64,000 nt of DNA from Lumbricus rubellus (GCA_945859605.1 OX243827.1:29521141-29585140); one strand, 5' to 3'; counted from the stretch's first letter, positions 38,201-42,707 are shown. A program made the numbers and translations. Notes: generated by a model not told the origin, from the letters alone.

Positions 38201-39885
38201 GGTTTTATTTATTTTTCAGTTCTACCGCTCATCATTGTGACCGTGAGTGCCGTGTACACAAACCTAGACGGATACGGCAACTATCGGATAGATGGCAATG
38301 GAACCACACAACCAAAGGCATACGGTGTCCGTGGCAATCATGGCAGCACAATAACAACACTCCCAGACTACGGCAACTACGGCAACAATGGCAACAACAA
38401 CGATGAGAACAGAGATTGCGACAAGACCAGCGATGACAACTATGGCGGCAGCAGCGTGTCAGTTACGTTTCAAATAATAAATTGTACTTATACACAAGTT
38501 AATTGTGTTGATTGATCATATTAAGCAACTGATCAAAATGCCTAAAACTGGAAACGTCAATTGCGTTTTCTGTAGGCTATCTTTAGTAATTAATAGCCTA
38601 TAGGCTACTAAAAAATTAATAGTAGCAGTAGGCCTAGTAGGGTGGTAGCAATATTACAGATAGTAAGAAAGGGAGTAATAATAAAGGTATTAAATGCGAT
38701 CTTCAAACTACTGTGGGCGGTTGAGGTGCTTTTTTGCGATAATAATTGACGGTTTTACTGTTTTTTTTGTAAAGTGGATAGCAGTAATCTTTAGCAGAAA
38801 TAATGCTAATTCTTATAGAATTGAGATGAACTGTACAGTTGTTCATGTAGTCACTATAACATTTACAAACCGCTTTGTCTCTTTGCAGGTGTTGGTTATC
38901 AACAGAGAAGGGTCTCATCTGGGCCTTCATCGGACCCGTCGTGTGTATCATCGCGGTAAGTACTCCAATCAACTGCAAAACTGCAAAACTCCAGATCACT
39001 ACTGCAGCGCTCTCTATGTGGGTCTTCCGGTGACTTGGATTGGGTCTTGCGGACACCGGCACGCCTTATTGGTCGCAACCCAAGATTCGGCCAAGTCACT
39101 GATTATATGCAGGATATGTCGCATTGGCTCCTTTTCTCACATAGGATCACTTAGCTGATCACTTCTTTGGTTTGGTGCTGTCTCGCTGATGTGTTTCATG
39201 TCTATTTGCAGGATCTCTGCTGCTCCATCCTAAGCGTCCAGCGCCTTGGCTCTCTCCACTCTTATAAACGGACTGAGCTTCTTGTCCTTCTTTTACGCAC
39301 TTCTATGGGCTCTCGGTGGGACAGCGTCTAATGCCTAGACCCTTTGAGACTACGTTCTACTCTTCCCTGAATACTGTTCTCTTTTGCCGGGGCTGGGTCG
39401 GGAGCGCTTCTGAGTAGTTACTCTTGAAAAGGCGCAATATGAATGTCTGAAGAGAATGACTGAATGAATGAAAACAATTATTATCTTATGTGTGAACAAA
39501 AAAAACATGCGATTGCTAGATATTATCTTGCCAACACTCCCATTTGCCTTCTTTAAAAATGAATCGTTATGAATTTCGTAATATTTTATCAGCATTTTGT
39601 CATTTGAGGAGCCGTGTAAGACTTATATAATTATTCTATTCAAGTTTCGGATGATTCTTAATCGTCCCTCCAAACTGAAGTTCCTACAAAAAGAGAAATC
39701 ATATAGGCCTACATGTATATATATATATTATAGGCCTAGCGCCGTGGCTCTGTCCATTCTTCGATATAATATAGGCCTACATTCGGCCACAATCAGCTCT
39801 GCGTTATGCGTGCTGTTTTTTCACAGCACTGGTTGATGCATCAATGCAAATGACATGCAATTAATTTGTTGCTGATACCGAGACC

Positions 39886-39952
<67 letters not shown>

Positions 39953-42536
39953 TAATTAGGCTACTGCTTGAACAGGTAAACATCGTCATTCTAATCACAG
40001 TTCTAGTGTGGATGTCTGAGAGCAAATCCGTCATCGGTAAAAACGGAAAGAAAAGAAACGAGATCAGGTAAACAACCTTTATAATCCCTGCTATAATAAT
40101 TGCCCAGAATTTCTTAGAACAATAATATTGTTAGCCTAATGCTTATAGTAAGATGCGCAGCAGGTAGAGTTTCCAGTGTTTTCCGTTAATATTATAATTT
40201 TGTTTCTGGTTTTCTGACTGATAGCAGTGCTGAAAAATTTAAACGATTTGATAAGATGAATTAATCCGTTTATTATTTGATTATAATTATGTAAGCTTAT
40301 GGTTTATTTTCTTTTATCAAAGTGTTTGATCTATCTAATTTAGTTGAGACCTTTTAAGTAATTGTAATCATTCACTGTCTTACTTAGCGGCAATTGTAGG
40401 CTGTTGAATCTTTTTGTATTAGGCTTATGTAAGCTTACATGTAGGCCTACAATTGTACATAGCTGTCCCTTTTTAGCGCAGTCAGTGATCTATCCACGGC
40501 AAATCCTTGTGGCATTCCCCATTGGCATTGACGATGTGACTTGTAATTTATAAACTGTAAATTGACTGGTCGGTTAGCGCGACACTGTTGAATGGTTGAT
40601 TAATTGAATTCTCATAGGCCTATAATTAATTATATACTGTCTCCGTTGTCTTCTAATATTATTCGTTGTAGCCTATATCGTTTATGTCGGTTATCAGCGG
40701 CCCATAGTATGTGCATGTATTATGCATTGTATATGATCCATAATTATTTTGTATGTTTTGTTGAAGGGCGACAATTTGGAATCTCTCGGTTACGTGTCCA
40801 GTGCTTGGTCTTGGCTGGCTCATCAGCCTCTTCTTCCTCGGCTCCGATCACGTTTTCTTTGACTATCTGTTTGCCATCGCCAACTCGCTGCAGGTAAGAT
40901 TAGTTTAACCCAGGCTGCTGCTCAAAAACAGATTCGATATGTCATGTGAAGACGGATATTTGAAAGCTTAAGACTAAGTGGCGCAACCGCAGCGCAGTGG
41001 TGAGACTTTAAAGAACACTTGGAAAGACCTGCCCTTGACGCTTCGCTCCCTTTCTAGAACTCGTTCTCAGGCATTCCTCTCTCATCTCAAAACAGTTTTA
41101 TTTGGCCGTGCTGGAAGTTGGGAGGGCCTCTGAGTAGTCGCATTGAAGAAGCTGTGTACAGATTCATTTGAGTGAATAATGAATAATACTATGTAGGCCT
41201 ACATACATTTTGCATTCGAACCTGCCTAGGAGCAGAGAACCAGAAATTGATACATAATAATTGTATGAATAATGATAATTCGATTTATGTTTTGGTAAGT
41301 TGTTTCACCGAAGCTCTGTGTACTTATACACGTTGTTTGTTTATAGCACTGCACAGTATACAATGTATTGTATAGGCCTACATGACCGCTAAGGTCGCTA
41401 ATTCAGAAAATTAGCAATGATTAGACTAGTTACATTGTCTGTAACTACATAGAATAGGTTATGGCTCATTGGACTAAATATCAAATTCGCCTCTATCTTT
41501 ACCTACAGGAGTAAAGTTAACACTGGTTGTCCATTGTCCAAAGTATCTCGAGCCGAATAATTACTGCTGCTCTGGTTTCACGCTGCATTCTTGGTTGCAC
41601 TCCATCTTAACTACACAATCACTGTCGCCCCGTATCTGACGTCAATGCGCTTACCACTCTTCGCTCTGCTATGAAGGGGAACTCATTATTCCTCGGGATC
41701 GCTCAGCTGCCGGGCAACGCCGAGCTTTCCAATCGAACTTTATCTCATAAATAATTTCGAGGGTTTTCTTTTGCCGTAACTGGACTGGGAGCGCTCCTGA
41801 GTAGTTTTCTTGAAAGAGCGCTATATAAATTCATAGAATGAATTGATGGACGTGTTTCTTTAATTCCACACCCAACAAAGACTGTCTCTTTTTTACAGGG
41901 ACTCTTCATCTTTATCTTCCATGCGCTATTCCATAACAAGGTAGGCCTACACGTTCTAATTTACATCTCTGCCATAATTCACTAACGATCAAATTTAATT
42001 GTTAATAAATTCAAGGAACAAGACTAAGGGTCTTGGAAAGTTATGTAGAACGGCGCACTCCATGGAAAGGATAATGAACAAGATAATATCCGGTCGATGC
42101 GAATTCTTGCATCTGCGACCTACGACTTGACGACGATGGCTACGCATTAGATATCAGGTAGCCTAATGTTTCATGGTTCTTGCTAGTTTGTTGAAAGAAC
42201 AACGGATACAAACCAACTGAGTTATAATGTATGGTATATATGCTTAGAAAACTAATAAACGTAATATATGCATAAATTATGGTTGCTTTTCAGAAAATGA
42301 AAGAAAAGATATCCGATTTCTACACAAACTACATATGCGGCTGTCGTAAGACTGTTTACGGTGTGTCCGACAAGATGTCGTCGACTCAGGAGCTTGCTAA
42401 GAAAAAGGACAACCTTGGCTCCTTTCAAATGACGGGACATGATAACAAAGGATTGGAAGCGCAGGAGAGTTTCCTCAGCGCTGGGACACAGACTACGAGC
42501 ATGGACAACTCTGGTACTTTGGAGAACACGAACTAA
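8420..42536 (+). CDS. Gene B: complete Ig-HRM-GAIN adhesion GPCR, 28 exons, 1,793 aa
   Basis: Exons: 8420-8486, 8879-10735, 11027-11132, 19921-20294, 22120-22248, 22934-23033, 23702-23886, 24699-24839, 27298-27471, 28293-28391, 29476-29582, 30145-30336, 30722-30790, 31572-31683, 32096-32209, 32625-32709, 33915-34020, 34652-34701, 35313-35451, 35983-36089, 36362-36464, 37850-38006, 38220-38457, 38889-38955, 39976-40067, 40767-40893, 41899-41940, 42294-42536. All junctions are GT-AG and the phases agree to the stop (5,382 nt). Order of parts: signal peptide 1-20, Thr/Ser/Ala/Glu stalk 23-641, Ig1-Ig4 642-1044, HRM 1045-1113, GAIN/GPS 1114-1382, 7TM about 1409-1713, tail to 1793. Known family role: a surface receptor cut by itself at the GPS, whose new N-terminus acts as tethered agonist. 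The Ig head suggests adhesion. A Polinton lies in the third intron. Exon ends were set by eye and by comparison with gene C. Confidence 0.85.
8879..10735 (+). CDS. Gene B exon 2: mucin-like repeat stalk
   Basis: A 1,857-nt exon, about 620 residues, almost entirely Thr, Ser, Ala, Glu, Val and Gly. From about 9360 it is a tandem array with a 24-nt (8-residue) period. Sixteen double units of the type [16 protein letters not shown] are followed by about twenty single units of the type GVETTAAA. Such sequence is normally O-glycosylated and extended, raising the Ig head off the membrane (inference). No counterpart exists in gene C. The antisense strand is also open for 610 codons, a by-product of the repeat. 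Confidence 0.85.
11027..11132 (+). CDS. Gene B exon 3: first half of Ig1
   Basis: Acceptor tttttcag. Encodes the B-strand region with Val-Thr-Leu-Asp-Cys, the first Ig cysteine. 106 nt, as in gene C exon 2 (46394-46499). The intron after it contains the 8.1-kb Polinton. Confidence 0.85.
11530..11535. repeat. Polinton target-site duplication, left (ATTACT)
   Basis: Identical to 19678-19683. Six bases, as expected for Polinton integrases. Confidence 0.92.
11536..12040 (+). repeat. Polinton left terminal inverted repeat
   Basis: Mirrors 19169-19677 with very few differences (a short CT-rich indel near 11905 and changes at the inner edge). Contains tandem 25-26-bp units ending ggagctgttcc (about 11644-11785) and a doubled tattgttctctcgccgggac (about 11594-11640). 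The 74-codon ORF at 11581-11805 is created by these repeats and is not a supported gene. Confidence 0.92.
12065..12529 (-). CDS. Polinton adenain-like cysteine protease
   Basis: 154 residues. The order and spacing of the adenovirus-type maturation protease (C5 family) are visible: His54 (in GIHW), Asp70 (in FFDSLG), Gln99 and Cys106 (in RFCGHYC), with Gln seven residues before Cys as in adenain. The likely role is cleavage of capsid precursors during virion maturation. Last gene of the strand; starts 5 bp after the capsid gene stop. An AATAAA (12080-12085) lies in its last codons and may serve as poly(A) signal. Length is at the short end for the family. No defect seen. Confidence 0.88.
   Translation of the reverse strand: MDGITIENILQRDSRCSPIFVGVFACNRLPKRLNTERPSLLVCNTDTYGRPGIHWIVLYIESPNYGEFFDSLGRPPDAHFRTFLHKYCSRWTYTNKQIQSVVSRFCGHYCIFYSLHVARGYNINAVCNKFSSDTGLNDYLVHSFFHNINKSVSN
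12080..12085 (-). terminator. Poly(A) signal candidate within the end of the protease gene
   Basis: AATAAA read on the minus strand inside the Asn-Lys codons near the stop. It is the only clear signal at the 3' end of the gene block. Confidence 0.5.
12535..13857 (-). CDS. Polinton major capsid protein candidate (F54H12.2-like family)
   Basis: 440 residues. Segments such as HSCEC-type N-terminus, [24 protein letters not shown]-like (here [11 protein letters not shown]) and AFDLTPDL belong to a family common in invertebrate genomes and usually labelled F54H12.2-like. That gene in C. elegans neighbours the integrase-like F54H12.3, the same pairing as here. Many beta-strand-like segments and position beside protease and ATPase genes support a double jelly-roll major capsid protein; this is inference, since the fold cannot be shown by eye. 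It is shorter than classic Polinton capsids (about 600). ATG lies 1 bp after the stop of the preceding gene. Intact. Confidence 0.8.
   Translation of the reverse strand: MAFVHPQSCECAKSELDLFSVPATQTSIEAGSYVEYNPIATISQGTPIEFSITGAGQDYLDLSNTQLYVRASIVRANNEAADAGDHVGPVNLFLHSLFSEVDITLNDTLVTASNNTYAYRSYLETLLSYGSSSKNSQLTSALFYKDTARQFEEANPHDDAGRNVGFKKRSALTDEGRIVDMLGGIHSDLFFQERFLPNDINIKIRFVRNKDAFCLMSSAAGAAYKVKILECKLYVRKVRLSPSVFLAHAKALEIGNLKFPIRRVVCKTFTVPRGNLDVTQECLFSGQLPTRIVFGCVDNDAFNGTYTKSPYNFKHMNLSQLKVYLDGQQQSIKPLETNFTTGQFVNAYASLFMGTGKWQRNDDNDISREDYANGYCLYAFDLTPDLAEGDHFNLLKSGNVRVDMKFSQALDATINVIAFAEFENILEIDRSRNVIFDYNN
13859..14263 (-). CDS. Polinton small pVI/pX-like protein, probable minor virion component
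   Basis: 134 residues from the ATG at 14263, which overlaps the previous stop as ATGA. A glycine-rich [13 protein letters not shown] segment followed by an amphipathic Lys/Arg/Gly stretch (about residues 38-75) and a strongly basic C-terminus ([14 protein letters not shown]) recall the membrane-lytic and DNA-binding minor proteins of adenovirus-like viruses. Similar proteins occur beside the F54H12.2-like gene in other animals. Role inferred. A longer start at 14314 is possible but would overlap the upstream gene by 55 bp. Confidence 0.7.
   Translation of the reverse strand: MKKPFCCDASRLAYEDYYLQQSGNGISVFQGARLQRGHGLGSFLSGLFRNAWPLIQTGAKALGKQVLRTGLQIANDVADGDQFMDAAKRRLPEGIKAFTSSSDLNTQSGSGRKRRKRSLRKNKKRIKEDIFGIV
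14260..15084 (-). CDS. Polinton capsid-type protein, paralog 2 (penton/minor capsid candidate)
   Basis: 274 residues from ATG 15084 (an in-frame ATG at 15102 is less likely, since paralog 1 starts with the same [13 protein letters not shown]). Shares with the upstream gene the N-terminal LPSNSS, the ISLSG-x-WEV-x-L-x-E-x-QYPHTW block, the GDxKAPLLR-x-VN-x-x-GKSG block and a C-terminal LHFR motif. Length and place next to the major capsid gene fit the single jelly-roll minor capsid (penton) position of Polintons; this is inference. The stop overlaps the next start. Confidence 0.72.
   Translation of the reverse strand: MAHFYLTLPSNSSMQFYPQNTVTNFITRLENSISLSGDWEVGLVEIQYPHTWINLDRNDSRISYTHEEISENGDILPGTMHRTTRLPAGYYESAQNLIDSINKFISLVANELDMPEFPKFSYDPVTKRLNGDVNRGANIQFSPVICSMLGVAARQNPILNYDEDSDYIFEFMGSNACDVNRGFSSLYVYCNVLEQVPVGDTKAPLLRIVNVSGKSGESVRTTYEKPIYVPLQQKTFDSIEINIRTDTGDPVPFESGKCIVTLHFRHCKIPYLLQ
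15087..15947 (-). CDS. Polinton capsid-type protein, paralog 1 (penton/minor capsid candidate)
   Basis: 286 residues from ATG 15947 ([13 protein letters not shown]); an upstream ATG at 15965 adds six residues. Homologous over its full length to the next gene, with an insertion around residues 150-180 that is rich in Tyr, Asp and Glu. Tandem duplication of this gene inside one element suggests two related capsid subunits, perhaps vertex variants. First of the block of structural genes. 57 bp separate it from the integrase stop, the largest gap in this half. Intact. Confidence 0.72.
   Translation of the reverse strand: MSHFYLTLPSNSSMTHFPDNTTAHFTTKLENAISLSGRWEVSLIELQYPHTWYNVQSGQGDFMYNHIPKRTNPKDEWYSIQELCNVPVGYYESVEDIVHTVNAKIEAVATLHSLVRHPKFKYDKVTKRLTGKINLATSVGFSSHLCNIFGIEENKKVIENFDYGRYVYEGRYEDYIKAWDEMPDMEWISEKVCNINPEFSYMYVYCNILESVALGDAKAPLLRVVNIAGKSGDNVHVMYKNAIYVPIQQKTFDAIEIYMKGDNDKPIPFEHGKSFVILHFRQCGNI
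16005..17045 (-). CDS. Polinton integrase (rve, DD35E) with C-terminal chromodomain
   Basis: 346 residues. Retroviral-type integrase core with Asp71 (WQADLADL), Asp131 (QTDKGTEF) and Glu166 (VVERFNR), giving exact DD(35)E spacing. [14 protein letters not shown] and HRSIGMAP are typical of Polinton/F54H12.3-type integrases. The last 45 residues (YKIDKIL ... EYFVRWKGY ... SW) form a chromodomain, known in related elements to read histone marks and guide integration. Function: cuts and joins the element ends, making the 6-bp duplication. The full zinc-finger N-terminal domain is not obvious. Catalytic residues are intact. Confidence 0.93.
   Translation of the reverse strand: MEMETYFDPKVPGSFAGVSSFQRHLNGQFKNKDVKNWLIKQDTYTLHKPVRLNFRRRKTFSVGAHDLWQADLADLSALSKHNDKNKYLLTCIDVLSKYAWVVPLKSKAGADLVDAFSTILAHKQPANLQTDKGTEFLNKPFQSLLRKNSIRFYTSENSDIKASVVERFNRTLKTKMWKYFTYKNTYRYIDILQDLVHAYNHTYHRSIGMAPIEVTKENEGIIVKRLYGEKKRPTNWKYEVDDKVRIVKARIAFQKGYLPSWSSEIFKIIRRVPTDPVTYELEDLQGEKIKGKFYEFELQRILKEDDVYKIDKILKSRKRRGKTEYFVRWKGYDDKFNSWTQDIFKV
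17053..17718 (-). CDS. Polinton conserved protein of unknown function
   Basis: 221 residues. An N-terminal part rich in charged helices (about 1-70; [12 protein letters not shown], then [10 protein letters not shown]), then a low-complexity linker with seven Ala and a Ser run (about 75-100), then a C-terminal part (about 105-200) with [29 protein letters not shown] and a conserved-looking [11 protein letters not shown] recall proteins of this layout next to similar integrases but know no function. Ends 7 bp before the integrase start and begins 1 bp after the previous stop. Confidence 0.65.
   Translation of the reverse strand: MEHTKKMVLVEPRQIEKWKETMLDKTLSRLDTQMYDILHRNIADDDKAKLYTNSLSRYLHIDKPAKVTKFDSKEDAAAAAAAGDSTDSVKSGSSSSSIETQVLETVPKKWKTQAARLLSHMKNNPEVSWTSKGELILKDATIPKTHMVDLVNDLMRKRTTASPPTGWRLLAEALKDSNIPRELIGNQERWTYINNPIEESSSVTPKSSRGKQQSLASWVTY
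17720..18049 (-). CDS. Polinton small basic protein with hydrophobic C-terminus
   Basis: 109 residues from the ATG at 18049 (an upstream ATG at 18151 would overlap the ATPase gene). N-terminal acidic helix, a Cys-rich LLCCICECA segment with ILKG, a long Lys/Arg-rich helix (about residues 55-85), and a hydrophobic [16 protein letters not shown] tail. Similar small proteins recur beside Polinton and adintovirus-like ATPases. A virion core or minor capsid role is likely but inferred. The frame is intact. Confidence 0.65.
   Translation of the reverse strand: MTAPIEEKFEKLRLLKEASPKVRKQILKDCNSSLLCCICECAINILKGTVPLKEAQKKRLARFKHKLRKLASKKTRRKIKKRIVQTGGFIGALLTPVLSFLGTLLSNKI
18091..18705 (-). CDS. Polinton genome-packaging ATPase (A32/FtsK-HerA type)
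   Basis: 204 residues. Walker A GPSGSGKT at 15-22 near the N-terminus, Walker B TLLILDDL at about 78-85, then a sensor-like YLTQNLF at about 109-115. This matches the compact packaging ATPases of Polintons, adintoviruses and virophages. Expected role: pumping the element's DNA into capsids. Preceded by a TATA-like TATAAAAAG (18740-18748) that overlaps the stop codon of the RING gene. Intact motifs suggest function. Confidence 0.9.
   Translation of the reverse strand: MDPTLQHPFSAIISGPSGSGKTNFTLRFIDHLDYVVKPAIEKIIWCYGIYQEIFDKYTQVQFHEGLPDLCIFDGKQKTLLILDDLMSETDERVSKLFTKISHHMNVSILYLTQNLFYSGKHTRTISLNAHYLVLFKNVRDSTQVAILARQMFPGKSNFMIEAFHDATMTPFGYLLIDLKPDTDERCRLRTNIFPGETHYVYVRK
18740..18748 (-). promoter_or_regulatory. 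TATA-like box for the ATPase gene
   Basis: TATAAAAAG on the minus strand, 35-43 bp before the ATPase ATG. It contains the TAA stop of the RING gene. Confidence 0.4.
18744..19064 (-). CDS. Polinton RING-finger protein (IAP-type C3HC4 RING, no BIR)
   Basis: 106 residues. N-terminal Cys-rich, acidic region (about 1-40), a short coiled-coil-like Lys/Glu segment (about 42-57), then a C-terminal RING: CKVC, LPCAH, CDPCA, CPSC (about 59-95), followed by a short IAP-like tail (VRIYMV). This is the RING type of inhibitor-of-apoptosis proteins and related E3 ubiquitin ligases. The usual Arg after the last Cys is Gly. Probably the first transcribed gene. It may block cell death or mark host proteins for decay (inference from virus-borne IAP genes). 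Confidence 0.82.
   Translation of the reverse strand: MCPKISKCEMDVCGNYKCECIMCQSEEEESIQSDEEGAVKYSTMKLKAENEKLKKSVICKVCKERQVQILSLPCAHVNMCDPCADIATHCPSCGERILGTVRIYMV
19133..19140 (-). promoter_or_regulatory. TATA box candidate for the first Polinton gene
   Basis: TATAAAAG on the minus strand about 70 bp before the RING ATG and just inside the right TIR. Confidence 0.5.
19169..19677 (-). repeat. Polinton right terminal inverted repeat
   Basis: Inverted copy of 11536-12040, including all tandem 25-26-bp units. Near-identity implies recent insertion or ongoing correction. Confidence 0.92.
19678..19683. repeat. Polinton target-site duplication, right (ATTACT)
   Basis: Matches 11530-11535. Confidence 0.92.
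19921..20294 (+). CDS. Gene B exon 4: second half of Ig1 and first half of Ig2
   Basis: 374 nt, equal to gene C exon 3. Starts TyrGluTrp (C-strand Trp), includes Asp-Gln-Gly-Phe-Tyr-Arg-Cys-Phe-Ala (second Ig1 cysteine) and the Ig2 entry [12 protein letters not shown]. The last resembles Ig2 of L1CAM/neurofascin proteins. Confidence 0.87.
20520..20862 (+). mobile_element. LINE 3' end fragment
   Basis: Encodes [18 protein letters not shown] and [11 protein letters not shown], the terminal RT-downstream segment of CR1/L2-like LINEs, then the common tail gaggcgctttataaatg. Confidence 0.78.
20871..21194. mobile_element. hAT-type MITE, 324 bp
   Basis: Ends CAAGACCGTAGACAGG and (read inward) CAAGGCCGTAGCCAGG. 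Flanked by ACTACAAT at 20863-20870 and 21195-21202, an 8-bp duplication as in hAT. No coding capacity; internal ggtgtttgaacaccccccg motifs. Confidence 0.8.
21867..22062. mobile_element. hAT-type MITE, about 196 bp
   Basis: Tips (C)GGGGCTGTTTTAA and, read inward, CAGGGCGTTTTTAACG. The 8-bp flanks GCATGTTG and GCTTGTTG agree in 7 of 8. Same family, opposite orientation, as 60777-60963 (shared tgcagttctaaa, gtgtacaactgcacgtt). Confidence 0.7.
22120..22248 (+). CDS. Gene B exon 5: second half of Ig2
   Basis: 129 nt, equal to gene C exon 4. Reads [20 protein letters not shown] then Cys, as in the F-strand of L1CAM-type Ig2 (GxLxF...Y-x-C). Confidence 0.87.
22300..22590. repeat. (GAT/GAC)n microsatellite
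   Basis: Long trinucleotide array in the intron after exon 5. It makes poly-Asp and poly-Ser open frames that are not genes. Confidence 0.95.
22680..22760 (-). mobile_element. tRNA-like SINE head, minus strand
   Basis: Reverse complement shows an A-box-like tgcctaatggttaaattgcga and B-box-like tgttcaaattcc at pol III spacing. Confidence 0.5.
22934..23886 (+). CDS. Gene B exons 6-7: Ig3
   Basis: Exons 22934-23033 and 23702-23886. First exon ends ATFRCFFYG (Ig cysteine), second gives [11 protein letters not shown] and [11 protein letters not shown], the Trp and second Cys of an I-set Ig domain. Exon 7 is 185 nt in both paralogs. Donor of exon 7 is gtttgt, weak but also used in gene C (gtttgg). 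Confidence 0.83.
23464..23512. repeat. (GAC/GAT)n microsatellite
   Basis: Short trinucleotide tract in the intron within Ig3. Confidence 0.9.
23960..24022 (+). mobile_element. LINE/SINE tail
   Basis: ttttgcactgggagcgcgtctga...aggcgctttataaatt matches the shared 3' tail. Confidence 0.65.
24148..24205 (-). mobile_element. LINE tail, minus strand
   Basis: Reverse copy of the tail: agcgcccttcaa, aactcaggagcgctcccaat. Confidence 0.6.
24699..27471 (+). CDS. Gene B exons 8-9: Ig4
   Basis: Exons 24699-24839 ([21 protein letters not shown]) and 27298-27471 ([13 protein letters not shown] ... [11 protein letters not shown]). Lengths 141 and 174 nt match gene C. The NCxATGxPxAxxxW ... YxCxAxNxxG pattern is that of L1CAM/contactin I-set domains. 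The intron is inflated by TATG repeats. Confidence 0.86.
24869..25106. repeat. (CATA)n then (TATG)n inverted microsatellite
   Basis: About 35 bp of cata units turn into about 200 bp of tatg units, so the array can fold on itself. It starts 30 bp after exon 8. CMYV-type open frames here are artefacts. Confidence 0.95.
26226..26965. repeat. (TATG)n microsatellite, about 740 bp
   Basis: Long tetranucleotide array with rare variants (ttttttg at about 26739, gcatgcatgc at about 26631 and 26902). Spurious open frames on both strands. Confidence 0.95.
27472..28292. other. Intron, nothing recognised
   Basis: Between Ig4 and HRM exons. No repeat or exon supported. Confidence 0.4.
28293..29582 (+). 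CDS. Gene B exons 10-11: hormone-receptor-like domain (HRM)
   Basis: Exons 28293-28391 (LeuTrp then SRPCP) and 29476-29582 (Cys-rich, EWSETN then Cys). The W...G...CP...W...C pattern is that of HRM domains which precede GAIN in many aGPCRs. Exon 11 is 107 nt in both paralogs. Its donor (gtg/gtaaat) is set by phase with exon 12. Confidence 0.75.
29698..29855 (-). mobile_element. LINE 3' fragment, minus strand
   Basis: Reverse strand encodes [15 protein letters not shown] and [10 protein letters not shown], then the tail gggagcgcttctagg. Same family as 20520-20862. Confidence 0.7.
30145..34020 (+). CDS. Gene B exons 12-17: GAIN domain
   Basis: Exons 30145-30336, 30722-30790, 31572-31683, 32096-32209, 32625-32709, 33915-34020. 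Helical subdomain A ([39 protein letters not shown]), then beta-rich subdomain B ([34 protein letters not shown], the strand before the GPS). Exons 13, 14 and 17 have the same length as in gene C. The GAIN domain folds around the GPS and carries out self-cleavage. Confidence 0.84.
32278..32430 (-). mobile_element. tRNA-derived SINE with LINE-like tail, minus strand
   Basis: Reverse complement: A-box region ggtgtcgttgacttgg, B box ggttcgaatcc, then tccttcactcacaattgctcag and the LINE tail gggagcgcctctgagtag. Matches the better copy at 60063-60275. Lies in the intron that gene C has lost. Confidence 0.8.
32710..33914. other. Intron, nothing recognised
   Basis: AT-rich sequence between GAIN exons 16 and 17. 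No element identified. Confidence 0.4.
34212..34470. repeat. (CACAGACAGA/CACAGACTGG)n minisatellite
   Basis: 10-bp units in short higher-order groups, between GAIN and GPS exons. Long open frames on both strands are repeat artefacts. Confidence 0.93.
34652..35451 (+). CDS. Gene B exons 18-19: GPS cleavage site and tethered agonist
   Basis: Exons 34652-34701 (RTCAFWNFN) and 35313-35451 (DWDSTGC ... [14 protein letters not shown]). The four GPS cysteines and both Trp are present, and cleavage is expected between Leu1381 and Thr1382. The new N-terminus TNFAILM is a standard tethered-agonist sequence. All key residues intact, so self-cleavage is likely. Confidence 0.9.
34846..34893. repeat. (TTAA)n microsatellite
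   Basis: Pure ttaa run next to a LINE fragment. Confidence 0.93.
34893..35110 (+). mobile_element. LINE 3' fragment
   Basis: Matches 20585-20850 (tcccaccgtccactt, gctatggctcagtctc, tctgttcgctctacacttc, cttctcgcggggc). Sits directly after the TTAA repeat. Confidence 0.7.
35983..42536 (+). CDS. Gene B exons 20-28: seven-transmembrane region and tail
   Basis: TM1 35983-36089 ([18 protein letters not shown]); TM2 36362-36464 ([17 protein letters not shown]); TM3 37850-38006 (Cys1475, [14 protein letters not shown]); TM4 and ECL2 38220-38457; TM5 38889-38955 and 39976-40067; TM6 40767-40893 (CPVLGLGW); TM7 41899-41940; tail 42294-42536. The EG-x-x-LY of TM3 and CWLS...[10 protein letters not shown] are aGPCR signatures. 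The ECL2 exon uses donor gtcagt (38458), chosen because it alone keeps phase; it adds an insert of about 58 residues rich in Asn, Gly, Asp and Thr before Cys1605. The tail ([20 protein letters not shown]) is nearly the same as in gene A. Confidence 0.87.
36929..37272 (+). repeat. Telomere-like minisatellite, unit about 65-75 bp
   Basis: About five units, each with cgtcgtgagggtcggttaggg, gttagtgttagggttag and cgtcattagattctta. The TTAGGG core varies between units. Related in reverse to the MITE core at 834-895. Confidence 0.9.
37283..37323. other. Perfect 19-bp-arm hairpin
   Basis: agcagttgttggtcaagct, 3-nt loop, then its exact reverse complement. Directly after the telomere-like array. Confidence 0.85.
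37324..37849. other. Intron, nothing recognised
   Basis: AT-rich sequence before the TM3 exon. Confidence 0.4.
39180..39445 (+). mobile_element. LINE 3' fragment with tail
   Basis: Degenerate coding (cttttatacgcacttctatggg...) ending in the shared tail gtcgggagcgcttctgagtag and aaggcgcaatatgaatg. Confidence 0.6.
39889..39950. repeat. (CA)n microsatellite
   Basis: About 30 pure CA units, 25 bp before the TM5b exon. Confidence 0.95.
41000..41180 (+). mobile_element. LINE 3' fragment with tail
   Basis: Reads [11 protein letters not shown] and [15 protein letters not shown], then gggagggcctctgagtag. Intron between TM6 and TM7 exons. Confidence 0.7.
41765..41840 (+). mobile_element. LINE tail
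   Basis: ctgggagcgctcctgagtag...agagcgctatataaattc, the shared tail, 60 bp before the TM7 exon. Confidence 0.65.
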
Positions 42537-42707
42537 ACGGACAAGATGTTCAATACAGTGTCGGCGAATCTTGTTGGAATTTAAGACGACGGTTTTCGAG
42601 AAGCCCGATAAACGAGACTGTTTTTCTTACATGCATAGACTAATCACGCTTTTCTTTGGGCATTCATGAAATGTCTCGTTTGCGCACGAGGTCTTTCATT
42701 GAATTGC

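Noticed and set aside
38220..38515. TM4 frame of gene B read to its stop as a truncated receptor C-terminus
   Set aside because: Donor gtcagt at 38458 joins in phase to the TM5 exon at 38889, and gene A has the same donor at 172. The read-through stop is intronic.
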